This document shows positions 1-8,561 of a stretch of 64,000 bases of DNA, piece after piece. This DNA is from Cupriavidus pauculus. GTDB lineage: Bacteria > Pseudomonadota > Gammaproteobacteria > Burkholderiales > Burkholderiaceae. Numbering within the stretch: the first letter of the stretch is position 1; the number at the start of each line of letters is the position of its first letter. Location: assembly GCF_022179805.1 (NCBI RefSeq), contig NZ_BPUO01000003.1:310001-374000 (forward strand), read 5' to 3'. Both the position numbers and the translations under genes were made by a program. Below the pieces are notes generated by a model. The model made no database searches. It was not told the origin of the DNA and was given only the letters and a program-made list of their open reading frames with translations.

Positions 1-855
1 ATCACGCCAGCCGAGATCCGTGCGCAAGCGCTGGAAGCCGCGCAAGCGGGCGCCGCTATTCTTCATCTGCACGCGCGTGACCCGTCGGACGGACGGCCCA
101 CTCCGAAACCAGAAGTCTTCCGCGAGTTCGTGCCCGACATCGCCCGCGAGACCGAAGCCGTCATCAACATTTCCACCGGCGGCAGCACCCGCATGTCGCT
201 CGACGAGCGACTCGCCTACGCGCGATTCGCCAGGCCGGAGATGTGCTCGCTGAACATGGGTTCGATGAACTTCTCGTTGCATCCGATTGCCGAGAAGATG
301 ACCTCATGGCGCTTCGACTGGGAAAAGGAATATGTCGAAGGCATGGAGGACATGATCTTCCGCAACACGTTCCGGGACATCAAGAACATCCTGACCGAAT
401 TCCGCGATCACGGCACCCGCTTCGAGTTCGAGTGCTACGACGTCGGCCACCTTTACAACCTCGCCCATTTCGTGGACGCGGGCCTGATCAAGCCGCCCTT
501 CTTCATCCAGTCGGTCTTCGGCATCCTGGGCGGTATCGGCTCCGATCCCGAGAACCTGTCCATCATGCGGGCCACCGCCGACCGGCTCTTCGGCCGCGAG
601 AACTATCACTTCTCGATACTCGGCGCAGGCCGCCACCAGATGCCGCTCGTCACCATGGGCGCCATCCTGGGCGGGAACGTCCGTGTGGGCCTGGAAGACA
701 GCGTCTACCTGTCCAAGGGCGTGAAGGCCAGAAGCAACGCCGAACAGGTTCGCAAGATCCGGCGAATCCTTGAGGAGCTTTCCTTTGAGATCGCCACCCC
801 TGCCGAGGCGCGGCAAATGCTGGGCCTCAAAGGCAGGGACGCTGTTTCGTTCTGA
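1..855 (+). CDS. beta-keto acid cleavage enzyme (BKACE, DUF849), 5' end outside window
   Basis: The frame is open from the first base, so the N-terminus is missing and 284 residues remain. HLHARDP followed by DGRPT near the visible start, then INISTGGS, is the active-site signature of the BKACE/DUF849 TIM-barrel family. Known members condense a beta-keto acid with acetyl-CoA, giving acetoacetate and a new acyl-CoA (Kce in lysine fermentation, the dehydrocarnitine enzyme in carnitine breakdown). The gene sits 101 bp upstream of an MFS permease on the same strand and is followed by two SDR genes, which fits a small catabolic operon where an SDR oxidises a hydroxy acid to the keto acid this enzyme cleaves. 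The true substrate is not readable. Confidence 0.9.
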   Translation: MTPAEIRAQALEAAQAGAAILHLHARDPSDGRPTPKPEVFREFVPDIARETEAVINISTGGSTRMSLDERLAYARFARPEMCSLNMGSMNFSLHPIAEKMTSWRFDWEKEYVEGMEDMIFRNTFRDIKNILTEFRDHGTRFEFECYDVGHLYNLAHFVDAGLIKPPFFIQSVFGILGGIGSDPENLSIMRATADRLFGRENYHFSILGAGRHQMPLVTMGAILGGNVRVGLEDSVYLSKGVKARSNAEQVRKIRRILEELSFEIATPAEARQMLGLKGRDAVSF

Positions 856-956
856 CGGACCCCTTCATTTTCTTGTCCCGTGCGCGAGGCCAGATGCCAG
901 CTACCGGCATCCGGCCATAACAACAAGAGCCATGGGATCTACACCGGAGACAACTC

Positions 957-2327
957 ATGACAACGAATACCGTCGAGCACAGTGACGATGGGCTGCACAC
1001 GCGCGCCACGCTCAAGGCCATGCTGCGGCTCATCCCGCTTCTGTGCGGCATCTATTTCCTGTCGTTCATCGATCGCACCAACGTGGCACTTGCCAAGGCA
1101 CATCTGGCTGCAGACCTGGGCATCAGCGCCGCCGCGTATGGGCTTGGCGCCGGCATCTTCTTCCTGGGCTATGCGTTGCTGGAAGTACCCAGCAACCTCA
1201 TCGCGCATCGCATCGGGCCGCGCCGCTGGATCGCGCGCATCGCCGTCACCTGGGGGGCATTGTCGGCCGGCATGATGTTCGTCCAGGGCGAATGGTCGTT
1301 CTACACGCTGCGCGTGCTGTTGGGCATCGCCGAAGCGGGCCTGTTCCCGGCACTGATGTACATGGTTACGCTCTGGTTTGCGCCGAAGGATCGCGCGGTG
1401 GCTGTAGGCTGGATCTATACGGCGCCCGCGTTGGCGCTCATCATCGGCAACCCCATCGGCATCGGCCTCATGCAACTGGACGGTATGGCCGGACTCCATG
1501 GCTGGCAATGGATGTTTCTGCTGGAAGGCCTGCCTACCGTGGTGATCGGCGTCATCCTCTACTTCATCCTGCCCGATCGGCCGACCGATGTGAAATGGCT
1601 GACGCCCGAAGAAAGCCGCTCTCTGGAAGCGCGCGCCGTGATCGACGCACATGGCCACGCGCACCTGCTCTCCGGTGACTGGGTGTCTGCGCTCAAGCGA
1701 CCCACCACGCTGTGCATCAGCCTGATCTACTTCCTGAACCAGATTGCCTTTGTGGGCCTGTACTTCTTCACACCCTCCATCGTCTCGCAGATGCACGTGA
1801 AGTCCCCGGTGCTACTCGCCGTCCTGTCGAGCAGCGTGGGCTTCGGCTTCCTCGTCGGCGTCATGCTGCTGCCGCGCATCCATCGCCGGATGCAGAGCGA
1901 TTGTGTCTACCTGGGCATCCTGACCGCGGGACAGGTGGTGGCCGCTCTCGCATTCGTCTCCACATCGAACGAAGGCGCGCAGATTGCACTACTGGCCGCA
2001 GCAGGATTCTTCGGCGGCGGCGTGTTGCCGTCGTACTGGTCCATCGCCATGAAGCGTCTGCACGGCGTCCGGGCGGCAGCCGGACTGGCGTTCATCAATA
2101 CCATCGGACTGCTCGGCGGATTCGTCGGCCCCTATCTGTTCGGCTTGGCCGAAACGGCGTCCGGCAAAAGCTCCACCGGCTTCTACGTCATCCTGGCCGC
2201 CGCAGTACTTGGCCTTGTCATGATTCCGATGCTCGCGCGCGCCATCCGTACCGAAGGCCAGCCGCTGGCTTCCGACTCCACGGCAGCAATCCGAGGGTCC
2301 GGAGTCACGCCCGATTACCAAGGCTAA
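957..2327 (+). CDS. MFS transporter, ACS (anion:cation symporter) family
   Basis: A 456-residue protein with about 12 hydrophobic segments. FIDRTNVALAKAHL in TM1, GYALLEVPSN in TM2 and GWQWMFLLEGLPT before the central loop are typical of the ACS family, which imports organic anions such as phthalate, hexuronates, tartrate or 4-hydroxyphenylacetate with protons. The start is the ATG at 957, preceded by a GGAGAC ribosome binding site. It lies between the BKACE gene and two SDR genes and probably imports their substrate across the inner membrane. The solute cannot be deduced. Confidence 0.92.
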   Translation: MTTNTVEHSDDGLHTRATLKAMLRLIPLLCGIYFLSFIDRTNVALAKAHLAADLGISAAAYGLGAGIFFLGYALLEVPSNLIAHRIGPRRWIARIAVTWGALSAGMMFVQGEWSFYTLRVLLGIAEAGLFPALMYMVTLWFAPKDRAVAVGWIYTAPALALIIGNPIGIGLMQLDGMAGLHGWQWMFLLEGLPTVVIGVILYFILPDRPTDVKWLTPEESRSLEARAVIDAHGHAHLLSGDWVSALKRPTTLCISLIYFLNQIAFVGLYFFTPSIVSQMHVKSPVLLAVLSSSVGFGFLVGVMLLPRIHRRMQSDCVYLGILTAGQVVAALAFVSTSNEGAQIALLAAAGFFGGGVLPSYWSIAMKRLHGVRAAAGLAFINTIGLLGGFVGPYLFGLAETASGKSSTGFYVILAAAVLGLVMIPMLARAIRTEGQPLASDSTAAIRGSGVTPDYQG

Positions 2328-2366
2328 CGCCCGACACTTAGCAAGAAGTACGAAAGAGAGGCAGTC

Positions 2367-3107
2367 ATGAAGCTAGCAGGAAAGGTCGCGATCATTACGG
2401 GCGCGGCACAGGGGATCGGCGCGGCAACGGCGCGCAAGTTTGCACAGGAAGGTGCCATTGTCGTGCTGTGCGACCTCAAGCAGGATGCCGTGGGCGAAGT
2501 GGTCGATGCGTGTCGGGAAGGCGGCGCGACCGCGCTCGGCTTCGGCCTGGACGTGACCAATCCCACCGCCATTTCCGACATGGTTGCGGAGGTGGTCGCA
2601 CAATTCGAGCGCGTGGATATCCTGGTGAACAACGCCGGCATTACCCGTGATGCCAAGCTTCAGAAAATGACGTCCAAGCAGTTCGACGACGTCATCGACG
2701 TCAACCTTCGCAGCGTGTTCCATGTCACGCAGGCCGTTGTCGACGGCATGGTGGAGCGCGGCTCCGGCGTTATCCTCAATGCCAGCTCCGTGGTAGGCGT
2801 GTACGGAAATTTTGGTCAGACGAACTACGCCGCTGCCAAGTTCGGTGTCATCGGCTTCACCAAGACCTGGAGCCGCGAGCTGGGGCCGAAGGGAATCCGT
2901 GTGAATGCCGTGGCACCGGGCTTCATCGAAACGCCTATCCTCTCCACCGTGCCTGGCGACGTGCTGGATAAAATGCGCAATCAGGTGCCTTTGCGTCGAT
3001 TGGGAAAGCCGGAGGAGATCGCGAATATCTATGCCTTCCTCGCCAGCAATGATGCAAGCTATATCAACGGGGCCGTCATCGAAGCGTCCGGCGGCATGAC
3101 CCTCTGA
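2367..3107 (+). CDS. SDR family oxidoreductase, FabG-like
   Basis: A 246-residue classical short-chain dehydrogenase. The N-terminal [12 protein letters not shown] is the glycine-rich nucleotide-binding turn, NNAG follows near residue 90, and the catalytic set is the Ser in NASSV with Tyr and Lys in YAAAK. The acidic residue after beta-2 (LCDLKQ) suggests NAD preference, as in catabolic hydroxyacyl dehydrogenases. It ends in a C-terminal GGMTL of the usual type. It is 39 bp after the MFS gene and 31 bp before a second SDR, so probably cotranscribed. It likely oxidises a hydroxy acid imported by the permease; a role in fatty acid synthesis is less likely here. Confidence 0.9.
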   Translation: MKLAGKVAIITGAAQGIGAATARKFAQEGAIVVLCDLKQDAVGEVVDACREGGATALGFGLDVTNPTAISDMVAEVVAQFERVDILVNNAGITRDAKLQKMTSKQFDDVIDVNLRSVFHVTQAVVDGMVERGSGVILNASSVVGVYGNFGQTNYAAAKFGVIGFTKTWSRELGPKGIRVNAVAPGFIETPILSTVPGDVLDKMRNQVPLRRLGKPEEIANIYAFLASNDASYINGAVIEASGGMTL

Positions 3108-3138
3108 CTTCCCCACCGAACGACATCAGGAGACACGA

Positions 3139-3930
3139 ATGAACGCACTAGCACTGCTGCGGCCACGCCCTGGTCTGCGTGTGCTGATCACGGGTGCCGG
3201 CTCCGGCATTGGTGCCGGCATTGCCGAGGCCTTTCTGCAGGCCGAAGCCAGCGTCTACGTCTGTGACGTCGACGGTGCTGCGCTCGACGCGCTGAAAAAG
3301 AAGAACCCGGCGTTGCACACCGGCGTTGCGGACGTTGGCAAACGCGAGGACGTCGACCGCATCGTGGCCGATGCCGGCGCCAGGCTGGGAGGCGTCGACA
3401 TTCTCGTGAACAACGCGGGGATTTCCGGGCCGACCGGAGGCGTGGAGACTATCGACCCGCAGGATTGGGAGCAGACCGTCACGACGAATCTGCACAGCCA
3501 GTTCAACTTCGTGCGCGGCGTCGTGCCGTTGATGAAGCAGACCTCGGACTGCCCCGCCATCATCGCCATGTCGTCCGTCGCGGGACGTCTCGGCTATGCC
3601 TACCGCACGCCCTACGCCGCAACAAAATGGGCCATCGTGGGGCTGGTGAAATCACTGGCCATCGAACTCGGACCCAGCAACGTCCGCGTCAACGCCATAC
3701 TGCCTGGTGTCGTGCAAGGCGAACGCATGGACCGCGTCATCGCCGCAAGAGCCGAATCGCTCGGTATCTCGTTCGATGCGATGCGCGAGCAGTATCTGCA
3801 GAAGATCTCGTTACGGCGCATGGTGACAGTGGAAGACATCGCAGCCATGACGCTGTTTCTGGCATCACCCGCTGGACGGAACGTTTCCGGGCAGGCCATC
3901 AGCGTCGATGGGAATGTCGAGTATCTCTGA
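3139..3930 (+). CDS. SDR family oxidoreductase
   Basis: A 263-residue classical SDR with TGAGSGIGAGIA at the cofactor site, VCDVDG after beta-2 (NAD type), NNAGISGP, and the catalytic Ser of MSSVAGR with Tyr and Lys in YAATK. The ATG at 3139 follows a good CAGGAG ribosome binding site. It is the last gene of the 1-4 kb operon; a long inverted repeat able to act as terminator starts about 40 bp downstream. It differs from the preceding SDR, so the two probably act on different hydroxyl groups or stereoisomers. The substrate is unknown. Confidence 0.9.
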   Translation: MNALALLRPRPGLRVLITGAGSGIGAGIAEAFLQAEASVYVCDVDGAALDALKKKNPALHTGVADVGKREDVDRIVADAGARLGGVDILVNNAGISGPTGGVETIDPQDWEQTVTTNLHSQFNFVRGVVPLMKQTSDCPAIIAMSSVAGRLGYAYRTPYAATKWAIVGLVKSLAIELGPSNVRVNAILPGVVQGERMDRVIAARAESLGISFDAMREQYLQKISLRRMVTVEDIAAMTLFLASPAGRNVSGQAISVDGNVEYL

Positions 3931-3957
3931 GGACGACCGCCGACTACTTCTCAACGA

Positions 3958-4066
3958 ATGCGTGTAGTACCAAAAAAGTCTGAGAGGCCGGCCAGATAAA
4001 GCAAACCAAGTTTTGCAGGCCAAGCGCATTCTCAGACTTTTTTTGTTCAGTCACAGGTGCTGTACC
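3958..4066. repeat. Dispersed repeat copy 1 with long inverted arms, terminator-like
   Basis: The segment starts ATGCGTGTAG and contains perfectly complementary 14-base arms, AAAAAAGTCTGAGA at 3972-3985 and TCTCAGACTTTTTT at 4030-4043, then GCTGTACC. The same order of motifs recurs at 7118-7196 with a shorter spacer. The T-run after the second arm would terminate transcription from the SDR genes, and the A-run gives the same on the other strand. A terminator role, a mobile-element end, or both are possible. Confidence 0.7.
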
Positions 4067-4240
4067 GGAGCATCCTTAGGGCTGGCCACCTGGCCGCCGA
4101 CGCGTTGATGGCTGCGCTCCGCGAAGGCGGCATCAAGACCCCGCGTCGGTGACTGCCCTTTCATCATCGCCATCGCCACTGGCATGCTTCCTGCGGCATT
4201 GCAGCAACGGCGCGCTGGTCGTCGCTACAAGGAACCCGCG

Positions 4241-4462
4241 ATGAAAAACCCTTGGCTCAAGAAGAATCCGATGCTGAGCATGTGGCTCAGCGATGCGAAT
4301 GCGGTGGCTGGCGCAGCGCGGGGGCGCGCTGTGGCCGAGGGCAGGCGCCAGACAGCCGCGGCCACAGCGGCGATGTCACAGGCCGCAACGGATGCGTGGA
4401 TTGCGGCGCTGACGCCACCGAAGCCTGCGCGCAAGCGTTCGACCAAACGCCGCGGCAAGTAG
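4241..4462 (+). CDS. Small conserved hypothetical protein
   Basis: A 73-residue basic, alanine-rich protein starting MKNPWLKKNPMLSMWLSDAN and ending in a lysine/arginine tail (ARKRSTKRRGK). The start at 4241 is chosen because AAGGA lies 7 bases upstream, while the more upstream in-frame ATG at 4184 has none. From memory, proteins with this MKNPWLKKNP opening are widespread in Burkholderiaceae and of unknown function. The basic, Ala-rich composition would suit binding to nucleic acid or to a polyester granule, but nothing here proves either. It precedes the broken uvrA-like gene by 46 bp. Confidence 0.6.
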   Translation: MKNPWLKKNPMLSMWLSDANAVAGAARGRAVAEGRRQTAAATAAMSQAATDAWIAALTPPKPARKRSTKRRGK

Positions 4463-4508
4463 GCGTGTGCATGCTCTCCGCCGGCAATTTGTACAAGCAA
4501 GGGTGTGT

Positions 4509-5213
4509 ATGAGCGACGATATTGGCCCATCCAGGCATAAGGCCCGCCCGGTTCGGCAGACGGACCACGCCCTCGCGGAACCGGACAACTTTGTCAGGGT
4601 ACGCGGCGCGCGCGAGCACAACCTCAAGAACGTCGATGTCGATATCCCGCGCAATGCGCTGGCGGTTTTCACTGGCGTGTCGGGCAAGTCTTCGCTGGCG
4701 TTCGGCACGCTTTACGCGGAGGCGCAGCGGCGCTACTTCGAATCCGTCGCGCCGTATGCAAGGCGGCTGATCGACCAGGTGGGCGTGCCGGAGGTCGACA
4801 GCATCGAGGGCTTGCCGCCCGCAGTGGCACTGCAGCAGCAGCGCGGTGCGCCGAACGCGCGATCGACGGTGGGCAGCGTCACCACACTGTCGAGCCTCGT
4901 GCGCATGCTGTACTCGCGCGCCGGCACCTATCCTGCGCGGCAGCCGATGCTATACGCCGAGGACTTCTCGCCCAATACCGTGGAGGGCGCCTGCCCGGAA
5001 TGCCATGGGCTTGGGCGCATCTACGATGTCACCGAGCGGTCGATGGTGCCCGACGATTCGCTGACCATCCGCGAACGCGCCGTGGCCGCCTGGCTGCCGG
5101 CGTGGCACGGGCAGAATCTGCGCGATATCCTCGTGACGCTCGGCTACGACGTCGATACGCCGTGGCGTGATCTGCCGAAGAAGGTCTTGTCTCCTGTTTT
5201 GTCTCACGCGTAG
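4509..5213 (+). pseudogene. uvrA-like excinuclease subunit A, truncated, damaged P-loop
   Basis: The 234-residue product matches the N-terminus of UvrA-type ABC ATPases: VRGAREHNLKNVDVDIPRN, FGTLYAEAQRRYFES, LPPAVALQQ, and one zinc half-module CPECHGLGR. Intact UvrA proteins exceed 800 residues, so about three quarters is missing; similarity stops near 5187 and a foreign tail (LSPVLSHA) follows. The Walker A loop reads TGVSGKSSLAF where the family has TGVSGSGKSSLAF, a loss of two residues that fits slippage in a TCGGGC repeat near 4678. Both faults make an active ATPase very unlikely. Confidence 0.8.
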
Positions 5214-5223
5214 GACACGCGCG

Positions 5224-6003
5224 TCATGCCTTTACGTAGGGCGCAATGCCGTGCGTCTGGCGGGCCCAGTACGAGAACGTGGTGTTGACGATGGACGGCT
5301 TCAGCAAATAGTCATGCGCTTCCTTGGCGAGGTCGTCGTTGACCGGTGTGAGAGGACCGAAAGCCTGGGCTCGGATCTGCATGCGGGCAGCGCGCTCCAG
5401 ATAGACGGACAGATAGGTCGCCTCTTCGCACGTATTGCCAGCCGTCAGATAGCCGTGATGCGCGAGGATGATTGCCCGCTTGCCGCCGAGTGCCTCCGAA
5501 ATGATCACGCCTTCCTGGTCGGCAATGGGCACGCCTGGCCAATCCCCAAGAAACGCGCAGTCGTTGTGCAGGGGCGTCATGTCCATCTGCGCGATCACGA
5601 GCGGCTGTCGCGCAGCGGCAAGCGCGCTCGCCCATGGCGAATGGGTATGAATGATGGAATTGACGTCGGGCCGGGCGTCGTAGACCCACAAGTGGAAACG
5701 CGTGGCGGGGTTGGCCATGCCCTCCCCGCTCAGCGTGTTCAGATCGCGATCAACCTCGATGAAGTCTGCGGGTGTCGCCTCGTCAAAGCCCAGTCCGAAA
5801 CGAAGGGTCCAGTACACGCCTGGCCGATTCGAACGGACGCTGATCTGGCCCGCCAGGCCGGCCTCCTGTTCCGTCATGGCCAGGATGCGGCACGCATAGG
5901 CCATGGTCTCCTGGGTGGTCCGCGGCTGGCTCCGCAGATGCTTCGCCATGTCGCTCGTGGCGCGCTGGTCGAAGTACGACTTGTCTCTCAAGGGGGCGTT
6001 CAT
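5224..6003 (-). CDS. class II aldolase/adducin family protein
   Basis: A 259-residue protein with the class II aldolase/adducin zinc-site motifs: IIHTHSPWA supplies two histidines, AHHGYLTAG the third region, and the core GEGMANPATRFHLWVY matches the family. Members cleave phosphorylated sugars (fuculose-phosphate aldolase) or decarboxylate small acids; non-phosphorylated substrates are common in such catabolic paralogues. It is transcribed away from a LysR gene on the same strand, with a palindrome between them (6028-6043), so the LysR protein may control it. Its stop is only 10 bp from the end of the broken uvrA-like gene, marking a junction. Confidence 0.88.
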   Translation of the reverse strand: MNAPLRDKSYFDQRATSDMAKHLRSQPRTTQETMAYACRILAMTEQEAGLAGQISVRSNRPGVYWTLRFGLGFDEATPADFIEVDRDLNTLSGEGMANPATRFHLWVYDARPDVNSIIHTHSPWASALAAARQPLVIAQMDMTPLHNDCAFLGDWPGVPIADQEGVIISEALGGKRAIILAHHGYLTAGNTCEEATYLSVYLERAARMQIRAQAFGPLTPVNDDLAKEAHDYLLKPSIVNTTFSYWARQTHGIAPYVKA

Positions 6004-6027
6004 ACTGGTCTCTCCGGGGTTTTTCCG

Positions 6028-6043
6028 TTGACCAATGGTCCAA
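6028..6043. promoter_or_regulatory. Palindrome upstream of aldolase gene, possible LysR-type operator
   Basis: TTGACCAATGGTCCAA contains GACCA-A-TGGTC, a perfect 5-base dyad centred 32 bp upstream of the aldolase start. A wider inverted repeat (ATACTGG at 6003-6009 and CCAGTAT at 6055-6061) surrounds it. The next upstream gene is a LysR regulator, whose family binds interrupted dyads. Its assignment as an operator is inference. Confidence 0.4.
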
Positions 6044-6118
6044 AGGATTGAGAGCCAGTATGGGATTCGGGCTTCCGACGAGCTACGGAGCCGGAGTCAT
6101 AGCTGCTATTTCAGCGCG

Positions 6119-7012
6119 TCACGTGTCCATCGACTGAGCGACTTGCAGCGCACGCGACAGCAGCGCCTCCACCAGTGGAAATGGCGGTCGATCGGGATGC
6201 GTCACGGCCACCATCCGCCGTCTGAGCAGAGGGGTGTGGATCATGGCCTTGCACAGGCCGTATTCGGCGAGCAATTTGTCCGGCACGCGACTCGGCAAGA
6301 TACAGGCGCCAACGCCCGTGGAAACGAGCTTCAGGATCGCGTCAACGGTCTCCGCTTCCGCTACATACGTGGCCTTCAGCCCGGCACTGTCAAGCATCCG
6401 CCTGAGCGCATACCCCTGAGGAAACGTGACTAGGCGCAGTTCGCGATCTCGTAGGTCCACGCCAGGGGCGCTAGCAACCTGAGACAAGTCGCCGCGCTCC
6501 ACCAGGCACATCGTATCCTCGAAAAGGGGATGAACGGCAAGGGCCGCCGTGTCCACCGTCGTGTCGTAGGTCACGCCCAGATCCGCCTTGCCGCTCTCCA
6601 CCAGGGCAACCACCTCCGGAGAGCTTCGCCCCATCATCGAGAGATTGACGCCAGGATGTGCGCTGACGAAGCTTGCGACCACATCGCCGATGAAGTAGTA
6701 GCTCACCGTATGAACGAGCGCGAGCCTGACCGTACCTTCCGTATGGCCATGCGCTTCGCGTATCAGATCCACCGCGTGATCGATGGCGCGATACGGACCT
6801 TCAATGGCCTCCTGCAGCTCTTGCCCCGCCTCGGTCAATGCGACACCGCGCCCGGTACGCGTAAACAACGCTTTACCCATGTGGGCTTCCAGCGCGGCAA
6901 GTTGCTTGCTCACGCCCGATTGCGTTTGTTCGAGGTCGTCCGCAGCCTTCGACAAGGACTTGAGCGACGCAATACGCAGGAAACTGCGCAGCAGGCGATC
7001 TGGTGTTTCCAT
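6119..7012 (-). CDS. LysR family transcriptional regulator
   Basis: A 297-residue regulator. The N-terminal winged helix-turn-helix covers residues 5-65 (LLRSFLRIASLKSLSKAADD, QSGVSKQLAALE), followed by the linker GQELQEAIEGPYRAI and a periplasmic-binding-protein-like effector domain (VRLALVHTVSYYF, KADLGVTYD, VSTGVGACILP). The ATG at 7012 places the HTH at the usual distance; an upstream TTG at 7039 is a worse candidate. It lies 115 bp upstream of the class II aldolase gene on the same strand and is the likeliest regulator of that gene. The ligand is unknown. Confidence 0.9.
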   Translation of the reverse strand: METPDRLLRSFLRIASLKSLSKAADDLEQTQSGVSKQLAALEAHMGKALFTRTGRGVALTEAGQELQEAIEGPYRAIDHAVDLIREAHGHTEGTVRLALVHTVSYYFIGDVVASFVSAHPGVNLSMMGRSSPEVVALVESGKADLGVTYDTTVDTAALAVHPLFEDTMCLVERGDLSQVASAPGVDLRDRELRLVTFPQGYALRRMLDSAGLKATYVAEAETVDAILKLVSTGVGACILPSRVPDKLLAEYGLCKAMIHTPLLRRRMVAVTHPDRPPFPLVEALLSRALQVAQSMDT

Positions 7013-7117
7013 GATGGGGGCGGGGTAGTTTTTCTGCAATTTAGCATGCGGCTTGAGGTTGGCCGCAACAGCCCCGCGGTGTTCGGCGGCGAAGCCACCG
7101 CCCGGATGGCTCCCCTG

Positions 7118-7196
7118 ATGCGTGTAGCAATAAAAAAAGCCTGAGAGCCACGCCAGGCATCTCAGACTTTTTTAGTCACTCACAAGCGGCTGTACC
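7118..7196. repeat. Dispersed repeat copy 2
   Basis: Same motif order as 3958-4066: ATGCGTGTAG, an A-run followed by GCCTGAGAG, then TCTCAGACTTTTTT and GCTGTACC, but the loop is 13 bases instead of 44. It lies about 100 bp upstream of the LysR start. The two copies are in direct orientation and bracket the segment with the small protein, uvrA fragment, aldolase and LysR. Confidence 0.65.
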
Positions 7197-7200
7197 CAAA

Positions 7201-7347
7201 CAATAAAGCCTGAGAAATCCGTCCAATAAAAATGGAGATGGCGGAATATTCATTCCAAACAAGGAGTTGTCGCCACGACAACTCCTTGCACGCACAAATG
7301 CGCCCTCAACGCCACACTCAGCTATCCGACAATAAAGTCTGAGAAAT
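7201..7347. repeat. Two partial repeat motifs bracketing a 13-bp perfect hairpin
   Basis: CAATAAAGCCTGAGAAAT (7201-7218) and CAATAAAGTCTGAGAAAT (7330-7347) are direct copies of the motif core in the two larger repeats. Between them CAAGGAGTTGTCG (7260-7272) and CGACAACTCCTTG (7276-7288) are perfect inverted arms around a 3-base loop. No T-run follows, so this is not a standard terminator. It could be a recombination or protein-binding site, or encode a small structured RNA. Confidence 0.6.
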
Positions 7348-8561
7348 TTTTGGGAGGGCTACGGCCTGTTTGAGCCAGACCGCTGGCATGACTTGCCGCG
7401 AGGGAGCCGGGGACCAACCATCATGCATTCGCCGCCTATGTCACACGTCTGCCGACCACAATGGCGCCCCGACGGGGATGCCTAGCCTTTCAAGCGAGAA
7501 GGCTTTGGTGGTGACCGCTCCATTGGTCGGCTAAAGACGGCAGCGATAGGGGGAAACTGGTCTCTGTGGAGAAGAGCTGGAACGACCAGCGCGGGGGCGA
7601 AGATAGCCCGTGACTCGAAATGAAAGTCGGAATAAACGGATGATGGAAGGAGCCGACATCTTGCATGCAGGGGGCCTTCAGCATTCCCTTTCATACCTCA
7701 AAGAAGATGTCCTCACTAAAGAAGCGAGGATAGCTCACTACCGCTCACTCCGTTTGCAAGGGCTCCACGCATATGCCCTAATAGCTCCTTGGGGCGATTC
7801 AATGCAATAAGCATCGAAACCGTGGCCAGACTGCGCAAGGGATTCTGCACATGAAGGGCATAGCCTGCCGCGTGCAACGCCTTTCCCAAGTCTGAATCCA
7901 GCCGCCACAAGCCTCTCAGCGACGCAGATCATCTCGGCTGTTTGGCCGCTGCTCAAAAATCGCGTCGAGACCAGCGACCGGCATAAAAACAACTTTAACG
8001 TCGCGGACGTGGTGCAGAAATTCAAATTTCCGCAATCCCTTGTCCACACTGGGCTGGCGGGAAATTTCGGCGACCGAAAAAGCGTACTTTTCATCTATCC
8101 GCAAAAGCCCGACACGCTTTTTCCCGAATTTGGCTTTACGCTTCTGCCTATCGCTCGACCTCGACTCGAGGGCGGGTCACAGCCGAAAAACGAGGTGAAG
8201 GACGCCCTGCGCTAGCTGTAGCAACCAGGTGTCAACCCTGTGCGTGGTGGAGTGCTGTCGCAAGATAGACGCCCGACACGTCAGGGAAAAAATTCCATTT
8301 AAAATCAATATCTTGCAGGAGCGCTCAATTCCTCGACAAAGTGGCAGTGGCCAAAACTCCGATCGGAAAATTTCCACCGGACATGAGGCAATGAGTCGTG
8401 GCTTGGGCTGAAAATCCGGTGAAACATAGGGGTAAGGAATAGCCGATAGAGGTCTATCGCCCCCTTCGCGGGTTGCGTGGGGTCGATTGATATTTGAGTA
8501 CCATTTCCTCCATTGCAGGACGAAGAACGCAGCGATCAGGGTGAGAGACGGGGCCAGAGAC
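7348..8561. other. Gene-poor stretch with one decarboxylase remnant
   Basis: About 1.2 kb without a convincing intact gene. The only recognisable coding trace is the minus-strand carboxymuconolactone decarboxylase-like fragment at 7716-7910. Short open frames elsewhere lack ribosome binding sites, domains or sensible composition. Base composition is lower in GC than the flanking catabolic genes, in keeping with the left margin of the accessory region. Confidence 0.5.
7716..7910 (-). pseudogene. carboxymuconolactone decarboxylase-like remnant
   Basis: The frame contains NPLRSLATVSMLIALNRP, KELLGHMRGALANGVS and GSELSSLL. This matches the helical core of the carboxymuconolactone decarboxylase/AhpD family, where R-S-L and GH.RGAL.NG are conserved. 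Only about 64 residues remain; the N-terminal third and the C-terminal helices are absent and the frame stops at once. Intact proteins are about 125 residues. It is a relic, probably cut when the accessory region was inserted. Confidence 0.6.

Noticed and set aside
4184..4240. Upstream ATG for the small protein at 4241
   Set aside because: No ribosome binding site, and the extra 19 residues look random, while AAGGA sits correctly for 4241.
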